NCBI RefSeq assembly: GCF_041146395.1
Contig: NC_090986.1
Coordinates: 39,902,001 to 39,966,000 of the forward strand
From: Eulemur rufifrons
Lineage: Eukaryota > Chordata > Mammalia > Primates > Lemuridae
DNA: 64,000 bases
Direction: 5' to 3'
Position numbers and translations under genes: made by a program. Below are positions 48,690-59,984 of this stretch, one piece after another. Positions within the stretch are counted from its first letter, which is position 1, and every line of letters starts with the position of its first letter. The notes beneath the pieces are model-generated. The model saw only the letters and a program-made list of their open reading frames with translations, made no database searches and was not told where the DNA came from.

Positions 48690-48790
48690 ATTGCTCCCTG
48701 CTGTTAAAGAGCTTGCAATCTAGAAGGAGTGATGAGACCTTTACTTAAACAGCCAAGGGAAAAAAACACCACAAGATAAAGTACCATATA
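48690..48790 (-). repeat. Possible L2 fragment, reverse
   Basis: TGCTCCCTGCTGTTAAAGAGCTTGCAATCTAGAAGG resembles the reversed L2 'ccctgccctcaaggagctt' phrase. Preceded by a short (TG)n at 48665-48674. Confidence 0.4.
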
Positions 48791-50340
48791 ATGGTCAGAG
48801 GAGGGAGATGGGAATGGAGACTTCAGAACTAGAATATATATTAATATCATAATACAGTCAGGAGCCCAGATGCAGATATATGACCAAAAAAATCAAGGTG
48901 AGTATCCAGAGATTGGGGAAGCTGAAGACCCAAAATTCAGACCAGCACCTGGTGAAAGGGCTTGGCACAGCTCAGAATCACAGGAACAGAGGACACAGAG
49001 ACAGGAAAAGGGACAGCAGTTATCCTTCCCGGTCTCAACTGAGGGACAAATGAAAATCCCCAGTGAATGACTCAGAGGCTACAAGTGATGAAACCCACAG
49101 TTAGATGTTGGGGACACTAAGCTGGGATGCACTGGTCCAGCTGAATCTGTAGTTTACTGCTGACTTCTCTTCTGATTGTATGGGATTGTGATGCATGAGT
49201 TGTTAAATATTTGAACATCACCCCTGATTAAAGATGATATTGGCATGACATTGGCTTTTACCCAAAAATATCTTTAGCACCTACTTCAGTGCCTGAAACA
49301 GAGAAGATACTCCAAAGTACTCTGATATAACAGATGTGCGCATGAATTTTATATTATTGTTCAGACACTTTATTACGCCATTTCTAAAGCTATATAGAAA
49401 AATCTCATTCATTCATCTTATGTTTTTAGAGCTCCTATTATGATAGCTTTGAGCTATGATAACAGATTTCCTCATTAACCCAAGTATAAATTGACTGTAA
49501 GAGAAAAACGAAGAAAGAACATTTTAGAGAAATATTTTTCTCAATATGTCTCAAAAACTATACTTTCTTAAGTAATAATTAGAGAACAACATTAAAAGAG
49601 AATCTTAAGTTTATTGCCAAATTAACATTGCCATCAATTAGATATTTTTCCTATTTGCAGAAGCATGAGTGTAAAAATCATACATCTTAACATAAAATAT
49701 CTGATGAATAAATGCCCTTAACTGAAAGAGAACATTCCTTTTTTAAAAATCATAACAACAGTAATATTTTAAGATTATCTTAATCTTCCATAAAACAAGA
49801 TTTACCTAGAGATCATATATTTCTGTCATTTCTAAGAGTATTGTGATCTTTCTTATTATTCTTCCACTATTGAAAAAAATGTGGAGTCAGGCTATCATTT
49901 GTTATTCACACAAATACTTAATTCACAGTCTCATTTACATAAAGACTGGAATAGTCATAGGGGTTCCTGAGCAAGTTTTATCTTGCATGGGAGGGCTGAG
50001 TCAATTAAGCTCCTAAAACAATGTGTTAGAATGAACAAGGCTGGTTAATAACAGGTCATTAAATCATTGGGAAGGAAATATCTTTGTTATACAAACAAGT
50101 TTACAAAAGTGTAGTGCTGAGTAAGAAATTTGGTTTGGTCCACAAATCACTGAAGGTCATAATTTAAAATCCTAGGTAGTCTCCTCAGGCATCCATTTTG
50201 AAGGTTGCATGTCTGGTTTTTTTCTGCATAGTAAACATTCACATTAAATTAGAGTATAGTTTTGCTCTACAATGACAAAAATTAATGCATATTGTTTTTT
50301 CTAGAGTAATCCAAAAAGTTTTGGGTACTACTTGTGTCAG
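48791..50340. other. No recognised element apart from a weak L2 tail
   Basis: CTTTAGCACCTACTTCAGTGCCTGAAACAGAGAAG at about 49274-49305 is a weak forward L2 3' match. The rest is AT-rich and unassigned. Confidence 0.4.
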
Positions 50341-50344
50341 CCAG

Positions 50345-50860
50345 AATCCCAACAGGATATAGATGAGTCGGGAAAGAGTTTAATGGAGGTACTGTTAGAA
50401 AGTTATGGGCTGGATTAAGGAAATCGACAAGTGATAGTGAAGCATTCAAAAGCTAAAATAATTGGGAGTCATTCCCATCTCTAGATCTGAAGGGACAAGG
50501 GGAGTGTCCAATTACTGGAATCTGAAGAGGGTTGTGGCTGTAGGTGTAAGAGAAGGATGCTCAGAAGAACCTATGGACACAGGGAGAGGAAAGCAACCAG
50601 GAGACCCTGCAGAGAGGGAGCTGGGTGGATAGCTACCCTAACTTCACTCTCCTGCCCCTCTGATTTCCTACCAATGCTAAACCCAAATGGAATGCTATTG
50701 GTTAAACCCAAATGGAAGCCAAAGGGCAAGAGAGTGAGTTGATACTGTCCATAAAAGTCAGTCAAAGCAGAATGTAGAAGACTGGAGAATGGGTGTGGAA
50801 GGCCAATGAGAAATATCATACACATACCCACTTCCACTATTATATTAATAACTTCAGTTT
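50345..50860. repeat. Probable old interspersed repeat, family not assigned
   Basis: Phrases such as GGGAAAGAGTTTAATGGAGG, CACAGGGAGAGGAAAGC, CTGCAGAGAGGGAGCTGGGTGGATAGCTAC and AACCCAAATGGAAGCCAAAGGGCAAGAGAGTG recall a multi-copy mammalian repeat, but I cannot name it. The sequence AACCCAAATGGAA occurs twice, at about 50681 and 50705, as a local tandem duplication. Frames at 50557 (plus) and 50571 (minus) lie within it. Confidence 0.35.
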
Positions 50861-50919
50861 GACCAGACATATTTTTCAGCAGTTTCTCTCATCAGCATGG
50901 TGGCCAAATCAAAGAAGAA

Positions 50920-51030
50920 ATCTAATAGTTATTTATGAAGCTCTACCCAGAGTCCAGCACTATGTTAAACTGTTATTAAAAAACATAAAGTATAAGATAT
51001 ATTCTGCCCCAAGATCTTTATATTGGTTGG
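50920..51030 (-). repeat. Possible L2 fragment, reverse
   Basis: TAGTTATTTATGAAGCTCTACCCAGAGTCCAGCACTATG has the order of the reversed L2 end (tttattgagc, ccaggcactgtg), strongly diverged. Confidence 0.35.
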
Positions 51031-52475
51031 AGGGTAAGATAAAAATATGTGGAATAAATGGGAGCAAGATAATAAGTTGTAGATCATAGAAAGGGCTGAA
51101 GATTTGTCTTCAGGCAAGACCAAGTGTCCCCTCTAAGGCAATTTTAAGAAAGTCTAGTGTGTAAGTTTCAGTTTTTAGAATTTTTTATAGATAATGCAGG
51201 AAAAGGAAGTTGCAGAGTAAAGATATTCTGTGGGAGTGGCAGTACCTAACATCCGAGAAACATTCTAGTAGCAACCTGGAACTTTGCCGAGCCTATTTTG
51301 CCGGGTAATTTGTTCCAGGACAGAAGAGAAGGTTAAGGAAGGGGAAATTGCCAATTCTTTTCACCCTCTTCACATGTGCCTTTCCATAAAGAGCAAAGAC
51401 TGACAGTCACCATAATAGCTGTTTTTAACATTGTAAGGCTATCACATAAAAGCCAAACCCAACATCAACTGGTGGAGGCTATCTCCCCTACCTGAAACAC
51501 TTTCACCACTTCCTCATCATGCAAATTCCTATTAATTCTTCAAGATTTCACTTAAACATGAACTATATGTAGCTTTTACTAAATATTCCAGGCAAAGCCA
51601 GACCCTTCTCTGGACTTTAATCTCCAAAATGATGTAAAAGAATTACTTTTCAGTGGTACCTGGTTCATATAATTACTTTTGGAGAAGTTACATGATATTT
51701 TCCTTCACTATTTCATTCCAGTATAAAAATTTCATAAAAGATACATATGACTAGTTTTGTTCAAGATCAAAAGCATTGCCCAGGGAAATCTTTTCATGGT
51801 TAACAAAAGTCTCTTAAAGAGAAAAATACAAATTTGCAATAACCATTGTAACTTCTGAGACAATAATTCTAAATGTGAACATATGAAAACTATTAATCTA
51901 GCAATAAAATAAAAACCCTCTTCTCCCATCAAATATCTCATCCTTTATTGAACAAAAGGTTATTGCCCAACCAGCATTCATTTATCTTTTATGGATTTTC
52001 CATAGCAATAATTAAAACTGTAATTTTTTTTGTTTTCTAAGCATACATATGGGATCTAATGACATCATAATTTAGCAAGTCATCAATGAGTCCAGTTAAT
52101 TTTGAGACAGAGAACACGAGTACCTATAGAATGATGCTCAATAAAGACCTTTTTATTTGAAAACTAACCATAACAAAACTGAGGTGAATGTGTCCTGGAA
52201 CTTCAAAGAGCAAAATAATCTAAAGGGAATGAATAGCTAAATAAAATGGGTACAAATATGGACAAACAATTTTTTTAACCTCAAATATCCATTTAGAATT
52301 CTAGAAAGTACAATCATTTGGAATCCAAAACAAGTTGGGCATGAGAATGAAAATGAAATAGCTGCAAACTCATTCAATTTTTCATTTGAATCAGATATAT
52401 TTCTGGTTTGAATATAGAACTGTTCATTTAAAGCAGGTAAAAAGTCATGACTTACAAAGCAATTTGCAAAGAAAT
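51031..52475. other. No recognised element
   Basis: About 1.4 kb, unassigned, AT-rich. No gene seen. Confidence 0.4.
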
Positions 52476-52477
52476 CA

Positions 52478-52600
52478 GAGTTATTCATTCATTCAACAAA
52501 CATTTATTGAGTTCCCAGTCTGGACCAGACACTGTGCTATGTCTCTTTCCCTGCCTGTATATTCTAATGGGGGTTACAAACATGTTGTTAAAATTATACG
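52478..52600 (-). repeat. L2 LINE 3' end, reverse
   Basis: TTATTCATTCATTCAACAAACATTTATTGAGTTCCCAGTCTGGACCAGACACTGTGCTATG is a good reversed L2 3' terminus. Confidence 0.75.
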
Positions 52601-52639
52601 TGTTATATGCTGAAAGAGAAAGCAAAGAGTTATTATTCA

Positions 52640-52848
52640 TTAATGGGCCAGACACATTGTACACAGAATCCTATTTAATCTTAACAATGATCCTATCCAC
52701 TAGGTATTATTTATCCAACACTCCAAATGGGAAACTAAGGTCAGAGAGACTCAATGAGTCACCAAGGTAACCCCTTTAATGAGTAATGGGGTTTAAATGC
52801 CAACTAAGATCTGACTACAGAGCTCATTCTCTTCTCTCTACACAAGTG
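52640..52848 (+). repeat. MIR-family SINE
   Basis: TCCTATTTAATCTTAACAATGATCC, CTAGGTATTATTTATCC, AATGGGAAACTAAGGTCAGAGAGACTC, AATGGGGTTTAAATGCC, CAGAGCTCATTCTCTT follow MIR from 5' to 3'. Confidence 0.75.
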
Positions 52849-52951
52849 GTTTTTAGACTTTTTTTTTTTTTAACAAACATGGATTCTTTCTTCAAACATA
52901 ATCGTTTTCTATGGAAACTCTGTGTAGAAAAAAACCAATAAAGTAGAGTTA

Positions 52952-52997
52952 CTCTATTGTAGGGAAGGAAAGATTTTTTTCCTTCCCTACAATAGAG
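52952..52997. repeat. Perfect 20-bp hairpin (inverted repeat, 6-base loop)
   Basis: Arms 52952-52971 (CTCTATTGTAGGGAAGGAAA) and 52978-52997 are exact reverse complements around the loop GATTTT. It lies at the end of the reverse LTR that follows. Confidence 0.95.
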
Positions 52998-53463
52998 GTT
53001 CATAGCTGAGACCCTTATAACAAAAGACAGATTAACAAGAAAAAAGCATACACATTTATTTAATATAAGTTTTACATGATATGTGAGCCATCAGAAATGA
53101 AGACCCAAAGGAACAGGGAAACCTGTGTACTTTTATGTTTAAGATTGATGAAGAGTAGACAGTTATAGAGAAATATGATTAGAAGACAAAAGTGTATGAT
53201 CTAAAGCTAATAAACTGGGGGGAGCTTAGTAAGGCCTGTTTGTTTAGATTCTTCTCTGTTTGCACAGAGACACAGACATTCCTTTTCTCTGGGTATAGGG
53301 AAGGCATCTCTTGAATGAAGGTCAGAGGAAAGTCAAAGAATTCTTTTATGGCCTGCTTTGTGGGAGAAGAACAGTAGAGGGCCAGTGAGACCTTCCTGCT
53401 TCTGCTGTTTTCTCAAATGCATGTTTTGGGGTAGTGTGTTCTGAGCCCTATCATTATTTAACA
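52958..53463 (-). mobile_element. Second ERV1-type LTR, reverse
   Basis: Shares with the LTR at 12094 an ordered set of blocks: AGACAGATTAACAAG (against GCAGATTAATAGG), the reversed polyadenylation-signal block ACACATTTATTTAAT, GAAATGAAGACCCAAA, AGTAAGGCCTGTTTGTTTAGATTCTTCT and GTGTTCTGAGCCC. The minus-strand start is TGTTAAATAATGATAGGGCTC. No internal viral sequence adjoins. Its end overlaps the perfect hairpin, and a target duplication was not found. Confidence 0.65.
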
Positions 53464-53847
53464 CTGAGTTGGAAGGCCAGGAAGTCTGCCTAGTCAAATG
53501 CCTCTTCTAGCCAGCCACTTACCACACACATCACCTAAGGAGACTTCAGAGGCACCTCTGCAAAGGCCATAGAGCTCCTTAGAGTGTGTGCAGAGTGAAA
53601 GACCACCCTGGGTCACTGTGCATCATGTGGTAGGAACACAGAGCCCGGAGTGACTGATTCTGTGTGGTGAGCCAAGTCTCTGTGTTTACAGAGAAATTAA
53701 CAGAAATTGGGCAGGCCAAGAAGGGGAATACTTGAGGAAGGAAAAAAGCAGAACAGACACAAATATTTAAAAACATGGCTAATTTGAGGAATATTGAGAT
53801 CAGTCTCTATGGCTAGCAGAATCCAGGAAGTGGAAGATGTTCCCATT
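53464..53847. other. No recognised element
   Basis: Unassigned. The minus-strand frames at 53579 and 53697 carry no domain. Confidence 0.4.
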
Positions 53848-53863
53848 GAAAAGTAAGATTGGG

Positions 53864-53937
53864 GGTGGGGCAAGGGCAATATAGGTAACCTAAACTTTTG
53901 TACCCCCATAATATGCTGAAATAAAAAAAAGAAAAAA
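53864..53937 (+). mobile_element. Extremely truncated lemur L1 3' tail (74 bp)
   Basis: Consists of GGTGGGGCAAGGGCAATATAGG, TAACCTAAACTTTTGTACCC, CCATAATATGCTGAAATAAAA and an A-rich tail. A perfect 16-bp target duplication, GAAAAGTAAGATTGGG, is at 53848-53863 and 53938-53953. The same 3' sequence occurs at 63290-63363. Confidence 0.9.
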
Positions 53938-53953
53938 GAAAAGTAAGATTGGG

Positions 53954-55324
53954 TCAAATTGTAAAAACTGAAGAGGCCTTTTTAGCCACGCCGACAAGGA
54001 GCCTGATGGTATGTCATGTACTGAAATTCAGATTTCAAAAAATAATGATATGATCATAAAATATTAAAATAAAAACATTGGTGTGTCCTACCGAGAACAA
54101 ACTTTTTGTTTAAAGAAAACCAAATGGCAAGTTTTTCTAATGCCAAGAGAATTATTGTTGTTTAAAAAACTATACATATTTCTGTTAACTGGGGCTTGCT
54201 CTTACTGAAAAAGGAGAAGATTTATCTTTAAAAATGGAAATTAAACCAATTAAAAAATATACAATGAAACTCAACAAAATTGCAAAATGTGTTTTCCTAT
54301 AATTAGTACTTCTCAGTGACCCCATTTTCTATGTTGTCAGTATACACTATTCTCACTATTTCTATTTTTTTTTTTTTTTGGCCATTCAGGAACATTCAGT
54401 AATTCAGTACTTTTGTTTTTCTATAGTAGTAAATATTCCATCATTGGTTCAAACATGTTCAAAAAGCAAAGAGAAGTCCATATGCAAGACGAATAAGCAT
54501 TTAGCACTTACAGAAATTCCTCCCAAGCCAACATATAAAGCTGGAATTAAAAAAAATAATAATAATCCTAGCTGACTGGATCTAGGGTTAGTTCTATAAC
54601 CTAAAACAAATGATGGGTGCCTGAGGCCCCTAAAACTGAAGCATTTTCCTTATGCTCAACAATATCATCTGGTCTCTGTGGCTGAGCTTCTTCTATCCCA
54701 GTTCCTGTCTCCTGCCACTGGAGCAGGAGCCCTTGAACCCCTTCCTGCTAGGACGGGGCTCTGATCTTGCTGGTCCCTCTAACAAGTGGTATGATGGACC
54801 TAGGAGCAGAGTTCTGCCCCACACAGAGCAAACCTTTTCAAACCATGAATGCCAGTTCCAGCCAGATTGTCTGAGTATCATCACTGCCAAGATATTCCTA
54901 CTGCTGTGCTCACAAAAAAGACTGACTACCCACCCCAAACCTACCTCCAACTTCTAACCACTCTCCATCTGGTTTCCTTCTCTTCCTAATGGCAGTTACC
55001 CTGAGATTGCAGCAAGTGTCATGAAATCAGATGGCTTTGGTCACAGAGCACTCGTATGCTTGCTAAAAAGCGAAAGCTGTAGGGATTCTGTTTTATGTTA
55101 ATGATCATTAGCACTTAAATGAGGCAAATGTACTAGGGCTAGTAAGGTCAGAAGCAAAAATAGAAAAGTTGCCTTGTTCTAAAATCACCAGCATTTGTAT
55201 CTTTGCATGACCTACATCAAAATTCAACCCTTCGAACTCTACTATTCAAAACATTGCAATGGAAATAACTTTATTATTAATGGCTAAGCACTAATGCCAC
55301 ACTTTTTTCCCTGGCACATTTTTT
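53954..55324. other. No recognised element
   Basis: A T-run at 54366-54380. The 85-101-residue frames at 54652-54957 overlap on both strands and show no domain. Confidence 0.4.
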
Positions 55325-56075
55325 TTATTTAGATATATTTTGCAACCACAAAATGCACCATTATAAAGTATACAATTCAGTGTTTTTTTTTTAGTATATT
55401 CACTAAGTTATACACCCATCACCATCATCTAATTGTAGAACATTTTCTTTACTTCAAAAAGAAATCCATACATACCTCCATTAGCAGTCATTCTCCACTC
55501 TCTTTTCCCCCAGCCTCTGGCAATCACCAATCTACTTTCTGTCCCTAAGGATTTGCCTATTTTGGACATTTCATATAAATTGAATCATACACTATAGCCT
55601 TTTGTGTCTAACTTCTTCACCTTGCATAATGTTTTCAAGGTTCATCAATGTTGTAACATGGATCAGTACTTCATTCATTTTTATGGCTAAATAATGTTCC
55701 ATTTTGTGGATATACCACATCTGTTTATCCGTTCATCAATTGATAGACATCTAGGTTGTTCCCATTTTTTGACTATTATGAATAATGGTGCTACGAACTT
55801 TTTAATACAAGCTTTTTGTGAAAATATACGTTCAGTTCTCTTGGGTACATACCTAGGGATGGAAATTCTGAGTCATACAGTAGGTAACTCTCTGTTTAAC
55901 TTTTTGAGGAATTATTGAACTATAAAGTGGTAGCACCATTTTACTTTCTCACCAGCAGTGTGGTAATATTTTTATTTTTTTTCAGTAGCTATCCTAGTCG
56001 GTATGAATTGGTATCTCATTGTGGTTTTGATTTGTATTTTCCTAATGGCTAATGATGTCATTTTAAAAAATAACA
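55325..56075 (-). mobile_element. Old L1M 3' region, reverse
   Basis: Reverse 3' UTR (AGTATACAATTCAGTGTTTT, CACCCATCACCATCATCTAATTG) followed by the reversed ORF2 C-terminus (GGCTAAATAATGTTCCATTTTG, GGTATCTCATTGTGGTTTTGATTTG). A textbook order for an L1M insertion. Confidence 0.85.
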
Positions 56076-56139
56076 ATAATGAAAGTCAGAAATTTTTGTG
56101 AAAAAATAATATAATAAACATTTATATATTAACTTAATA

Positions 56140-57060
56140 TGTTTCCCAAAACTGAAAAACAATAAGAGTGGTATTATTTTACATTTTGGCAAATCTAATA
56201 TTTGGCTAAATAGAAAAGACCTGGATTTTCATATTTGCTTCTATATTTAATCTGTTCTGATATATTGTTGTGCTTGAGGTATATGATGAAAATCCAGTCT
56301 CACATAGATACTTAGTTGAAAAAGAGAAGAGTATTTTAATAACCTTTCCAGATAATTGTAGCTATTCTTCTTTGATAACTACACCAAAACTGGGCAAGTG
56401 AGAGTTTCTTAGAGGTTAGTTGCAATATGGAATCTAAAACCAAATCAGTGAACTTTTTCTTCTCGGTGACATTAAAATCTATTGATCTATATTGCACTTT
56501 GAATGGATTTCTCACCCATGATTTTGCAACATCCTGCATAGGTCATTTGGCAATTATTGGCTCACTGAGTTATACAGATTTTCCAAATGTTGACACAGTT
56601 CATTACACAATATCAAAAAAACTCACATTCATTAATTTCACCAATAATTAGACAAATCATTAAGCGTTAGGATACTGTCAAGGTCTTGGTGGCAGATATA
56701 AGTTTTTCAAAAGCCTAAATTTTATCATTGGTAACAAGTACTATTATTTTCCTGAAGTGATGGGCTCATTTCATTCACTTTCAAGAAAATATCTGCTAAA
56801 TAGCCAAGGCTGAACAATCATCATTTGTCTGTCATTCTTTCAAGAAAAAACGATGTTCCCCAGGTAGGGGGTAGGTGCGTTCAGCTCAAAGTTCAAACAA
56901 TCACACAAGTGTTTTCCTCGAGAGAGTTATATATTTTGATATGCAGAAGTGTTCATATGTACTTCCCATTTTATCACACAGATTATTGAAAAGCTGGGCA
57001 CTCAAGAGCCAAGACTTAATAAAATTAATACTTTTTACTGCATCATCAAAGATATTTTAA
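56140..57060 (-). pseudogene. Second hAT (Charlie/ZBED-like) transposase relic
   Basis: Read on the minus strand, translation pieces match the C-terminal half of hAT transposases. SWVRNPFKVQ, then LDSILQLTSKKLSLAQFW (within 56336-56539) fit the conserved block before the dimerisation domain. After stops and frame changes, TGFSSYTSSKTTYQNRLN-like and EANMKIQ pieces (about 56190-56290) fit the extreme C-terminus. Upstream, towards 57060, DVLP-like remains such as SLGYLADIFLKVNEM (about 56785-56830) fit the central region. Many stops make it non-functional. It is a different hAT lineage from the one at 18489, nearer to the type from which ZBED/FAM200 genes were domesticated. A frame-shifted pseudogene of such a domesticated gene is the alternative. 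The N-terminal side may continue past the Alu at 57238. Confidence 0.65.
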
Positions 57061-57237
57061 GTAAAACTGGCTTCCTTTTTGTTTTGTTTTGTTTGTTTTG
57101 CTACAAGTATGTGGGTGAAGAATACAATGACTAATGACTACTTAATGACTACTACAGTTTAGTACCCTTCCTTGATTCATGCTAAGGAGTAAGTTTAGCC
57201 ACCATAGGTAATTAAAAGAGACATTAAAAGCTTTTGG

Positions 57238-57527
57238 GGGGCTGGGTGTGGTGGCTCATACCTGTAATCCCAGCACTTTGGGAGGCCAAGGTGGGAGGGA
57301 GGATCACTTGAGGCCAGGAGTTCAAGACCAGCCTGGGCAACACAGCAAGATCCCATCTCTACAAAAAAATAAAAATTAAAAAAAATATGGTGATGAGCAC
57401 CCGCAGTCCCAGCTACTCTAGAAGCTGAGGGAGGAGGATCACTTGAGCCCAGGAGTTTGAGGCTATGATTGCACCACTGCACTCTAGCCTGGGCAACAGA
57501 GTGAGACTCTGCCTTAAAAAAAAAAAA
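57238..57527 (+). mobile_element. AluJ-like Alu, forward
   Basis: GGGCTGGGTGTGGTGGCTCATACC, GGAGGCCAAGGTGGGAGG, CAAGACCAGCCTGGGCAACAC, second arm TGAGGCTATGATTGCACCAC, poly(A). The wording GGCTATGATTGCACCACTGC is the older AluJ form, without the lemur-specific right arm. The 117-codon minus frame here is the Alu. Confidence 0.92.
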
Positions 57528-58229
57528 GGGTTTGGGAGACTGCCACACAACAGTATGAAGGGCTTCAGGAAATCAATGACTGTGGGGTTGGATGGTTAAT
57601 TTTAATAATGACGGATAGCTTAAACAAAGAATAACAAGCTTGAAATCATACTCTGTTGTCTGTGTCAGGTCTCCTGTGTGAAAGGTAGGGTATTTAGCAG
57701 GAAAAGGCAGAACTGCAAGAATCAGAAGGAAGACATATGGAGACCTATGGGAGAATCCAGAGGTCTCAGCTACAAACCCAGAAGCCTCCACTAAACCTCT
57801 TTGCTCTCAGTGGAAGCATCTCTCCCTCTCCTGTCAGATAACATGGTTCCTTGCCTTGCTTCAAGACCCCATAACAACCCTGTATAAAGGAGTTACCTTT
57901 AAGGAGGAATTTAATTCTTCTTCATGGCCTCACATTATCCCACAGTCTCCAGAGTTATATATACCGAGAGTCAGATCCCAGGATTCCTCAGAGGAACAAT
58001 TTAAAAGTCATACTTGGGAGGACAAAGTGTACACACCAATACGGTTGGCAAAAATCTAGAGAATATGGATGTAAACAGATTCTGAGTATGTGAGGCCAAG
58101 GAAAAAAAGAACATAAATTTTTGTCAAGCTTAATTTGTGGATATGGGTATGCTTATCAGATATTCTGGATTCACTGTGAAAACTTAAGTAGCTTGCAGTG
58201 GTTCTGATTGTTGGCTTAATTGGTTGGCT
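57528..58229. other. No recognised element
   Basis: Unassigned. No coding signature. Confidence 0.4.
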
Positions 58230-58440
58230 AACACTTGAGTTGAATGGTGGCCCTCACTAAATGAGGCTGAGATGCCAAAGATGGCAGGAACGATAGGGGC
58301 CTGCGTCACTAATGACAACACAGAGCTGCTGCACCAGCCCCTTGCACAGTCATCACCAGACTTCTTTTGCATGAGAAAGAAAAATACTTTGGTCTTATTT
58401 GGACAAATATAATATTATGAATATATCTCTTCTATGAAGC
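58230..58440 (+). mobile_element. LTR fragment (MaLR/ERVL-like)
   Basis: GAGGCTGAGATGCCAAAGATGGC, GGGCCTGCGTCACTAATGAC, GAGCTGCTGCACCAGCCCC, CAGACTTCTTTTGCATGAGAAAG resemble the 3' half of a mammalian LTR. The piece at 59985-60235 looks related. Family uncertain. Confidence 0.4.
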
Positions 58441-58849
58441 CAAAGCCAATCCCAATTAATCCAACATCAAAAGTACACATCTCAAATTTTTCTATTAGCC
58501 TTTCTCATAAGGACAGATGGCGATTTATCAAGGCAACTGTGCACTGGCAATTCCTGATGTATTTTTCTCTATTAAAAAATTTACACATTTCCTAACTATA
58601 TCCACTTAAAAAGAAAAACCAAGAACAATTGCCAAGTCAGTAGCCATGAGCACCCTAGCACTCACTAAAATGAACAAGGGAACCTTGGAGAAATGGCCAA
58701 TACCAGATATGAATGAAGAAATGTACAAAATGAGCTTCTTTCCTTATGCCAGGAGACAAAGAATTTATCAAAGATTAATGGGGTGTCAAAAGGACACAGG
58801 AGCCAACTTGGATGGTCTCTCAATGGCCAAAGATGGGATAATTTATGCA
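58441..58849. other. No recognised element
   Basis: An 81-codon open frame starts at 58646 and runs to 58888. It is rich in Lys, Met and Asn and shows no domain. It may be upstream L1M sequence. Confidence 0.35.
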
Positions 58850-59890
58850 TCAAAAAATGACTTCAATTATCAAAACACGACAGATACATAAAAATGAAAT
58901 CTTTCATGATAAGGCTAGAAGAAAATCATCTCACAACCAACCATTAGAAGTACCTAGGACACAACTTATTACCATGAAAAATAGATAAATAAAGGGACAT
59001 ATAAAATATTTATTCTTTCTTTCTCACACCTAGCCTGTTTTTGTGATAAACAAACAGCTGATAAAGAGTTCTTCTTAATAGAAGAATTTCAGTTAATAAA
59101 TATAGAAGGAATGATAGAATTATAAAATCATTACATTTCAATCCCAAATGAAACAAGAGATCTAGGCATTGATCATCAATACATGCCAAAACTATTATGT
59201 GAAATATGGATGGGGAGTTTATAGTGAATGGATCAGGTGGATCACACATGAACTCACTGATCAGAATTGGCATTGGAAAAATGAGACCACTGGCCATTAT
59301 GAGCCTCTTGATGTGATACAATATGATCAGCACCACCTCTGAAATACTTTTAACACAAAAAAATGAACCTAAACTTAGTTATCTCAATTTAGTCAAACCA
59401 ACTCCCTAGAGGAGCATGTAAAATAAACCATAAAGGATCAGCCAGCCAAATCCAGAATGTGGTAAATTCTTTTCAAAAAATAACTCAGTTGTTTTTCAAC
59501 AAATAATTGATAAAAAAAAATTAGAAGGGGTCTATATAATAAATATAGAAGGGGTCTTATATAACAATAATAAATTATAAGAGACATAACCAACATTACT
59601 TAGCTCCTGATTCAAACATTTGTGAAAATTAGAAAAATTTGAATATGTTCTGGGTATAAGGTGATACTAAGAAATAATTGTTAATTTTATATGATATAAT
59701 GGTATTGTGGTTATTTTCAAATGTTAGAGATCCATTTAAAATGTTTATAGATAAAATGATACATTATCTGGGATTTGCTTTAAAATACACCTTTTAAAGT
59801 AAGAAGGGAATGGATGAAACTAGATTGGTAAAATGTTGATATTAATAGTTGTTGAAGCTGGGTAAAGAATACACGGGGATTCACAATATC
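58850..59890 (+). mobile_element. L1M-like 3' end, forward
   Basis: Phrases GAGACCACTGGCCATTATGAGCC, GATACAATATGATCAGCACCACC, GGAGCATGTAAAATAAACCA, AATAATTGTTAATTTTATATGA, CATTATCTGGGATTTGCTTTAAAATAC, GGGGATTCACAATATCACTATTTC form a long, ordered 3' UTR. Its last third is the same family as 36890 and 48362. A local tandem duplication of TAGAAGGGGTCT... lies at 59522-59575. Confidence 0.55.
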
Positions 59891-59916
59891 ACTATTTCTA
59901 TTTTTGTGTTTGTGTG

Positions 59917-59982
59917 AAGAGGAGGAGGAAAAGGATGACTGCTGGTGCTGCCTCTTCTTCCTTCTTCCTCTTTTTTCTTCTT
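59917..59982. repeat. Purine run followed by pyrimidine run
   Basis: GAAGAGGAGGAGGAAAAGG is followed, after a short gap, by CTCTTCTTCCTTCTTCCTC. The two are quasi-complementary and could fold back. Confidence 0.7.
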
Positions 59983-59984
59983 CA

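Noticed and set aside
57195..57548. 117-codon minus-strand open frame
   Set aside because: It is the classical spurious reading through an antisense Alu (AGTAGAHHH-like phrase).
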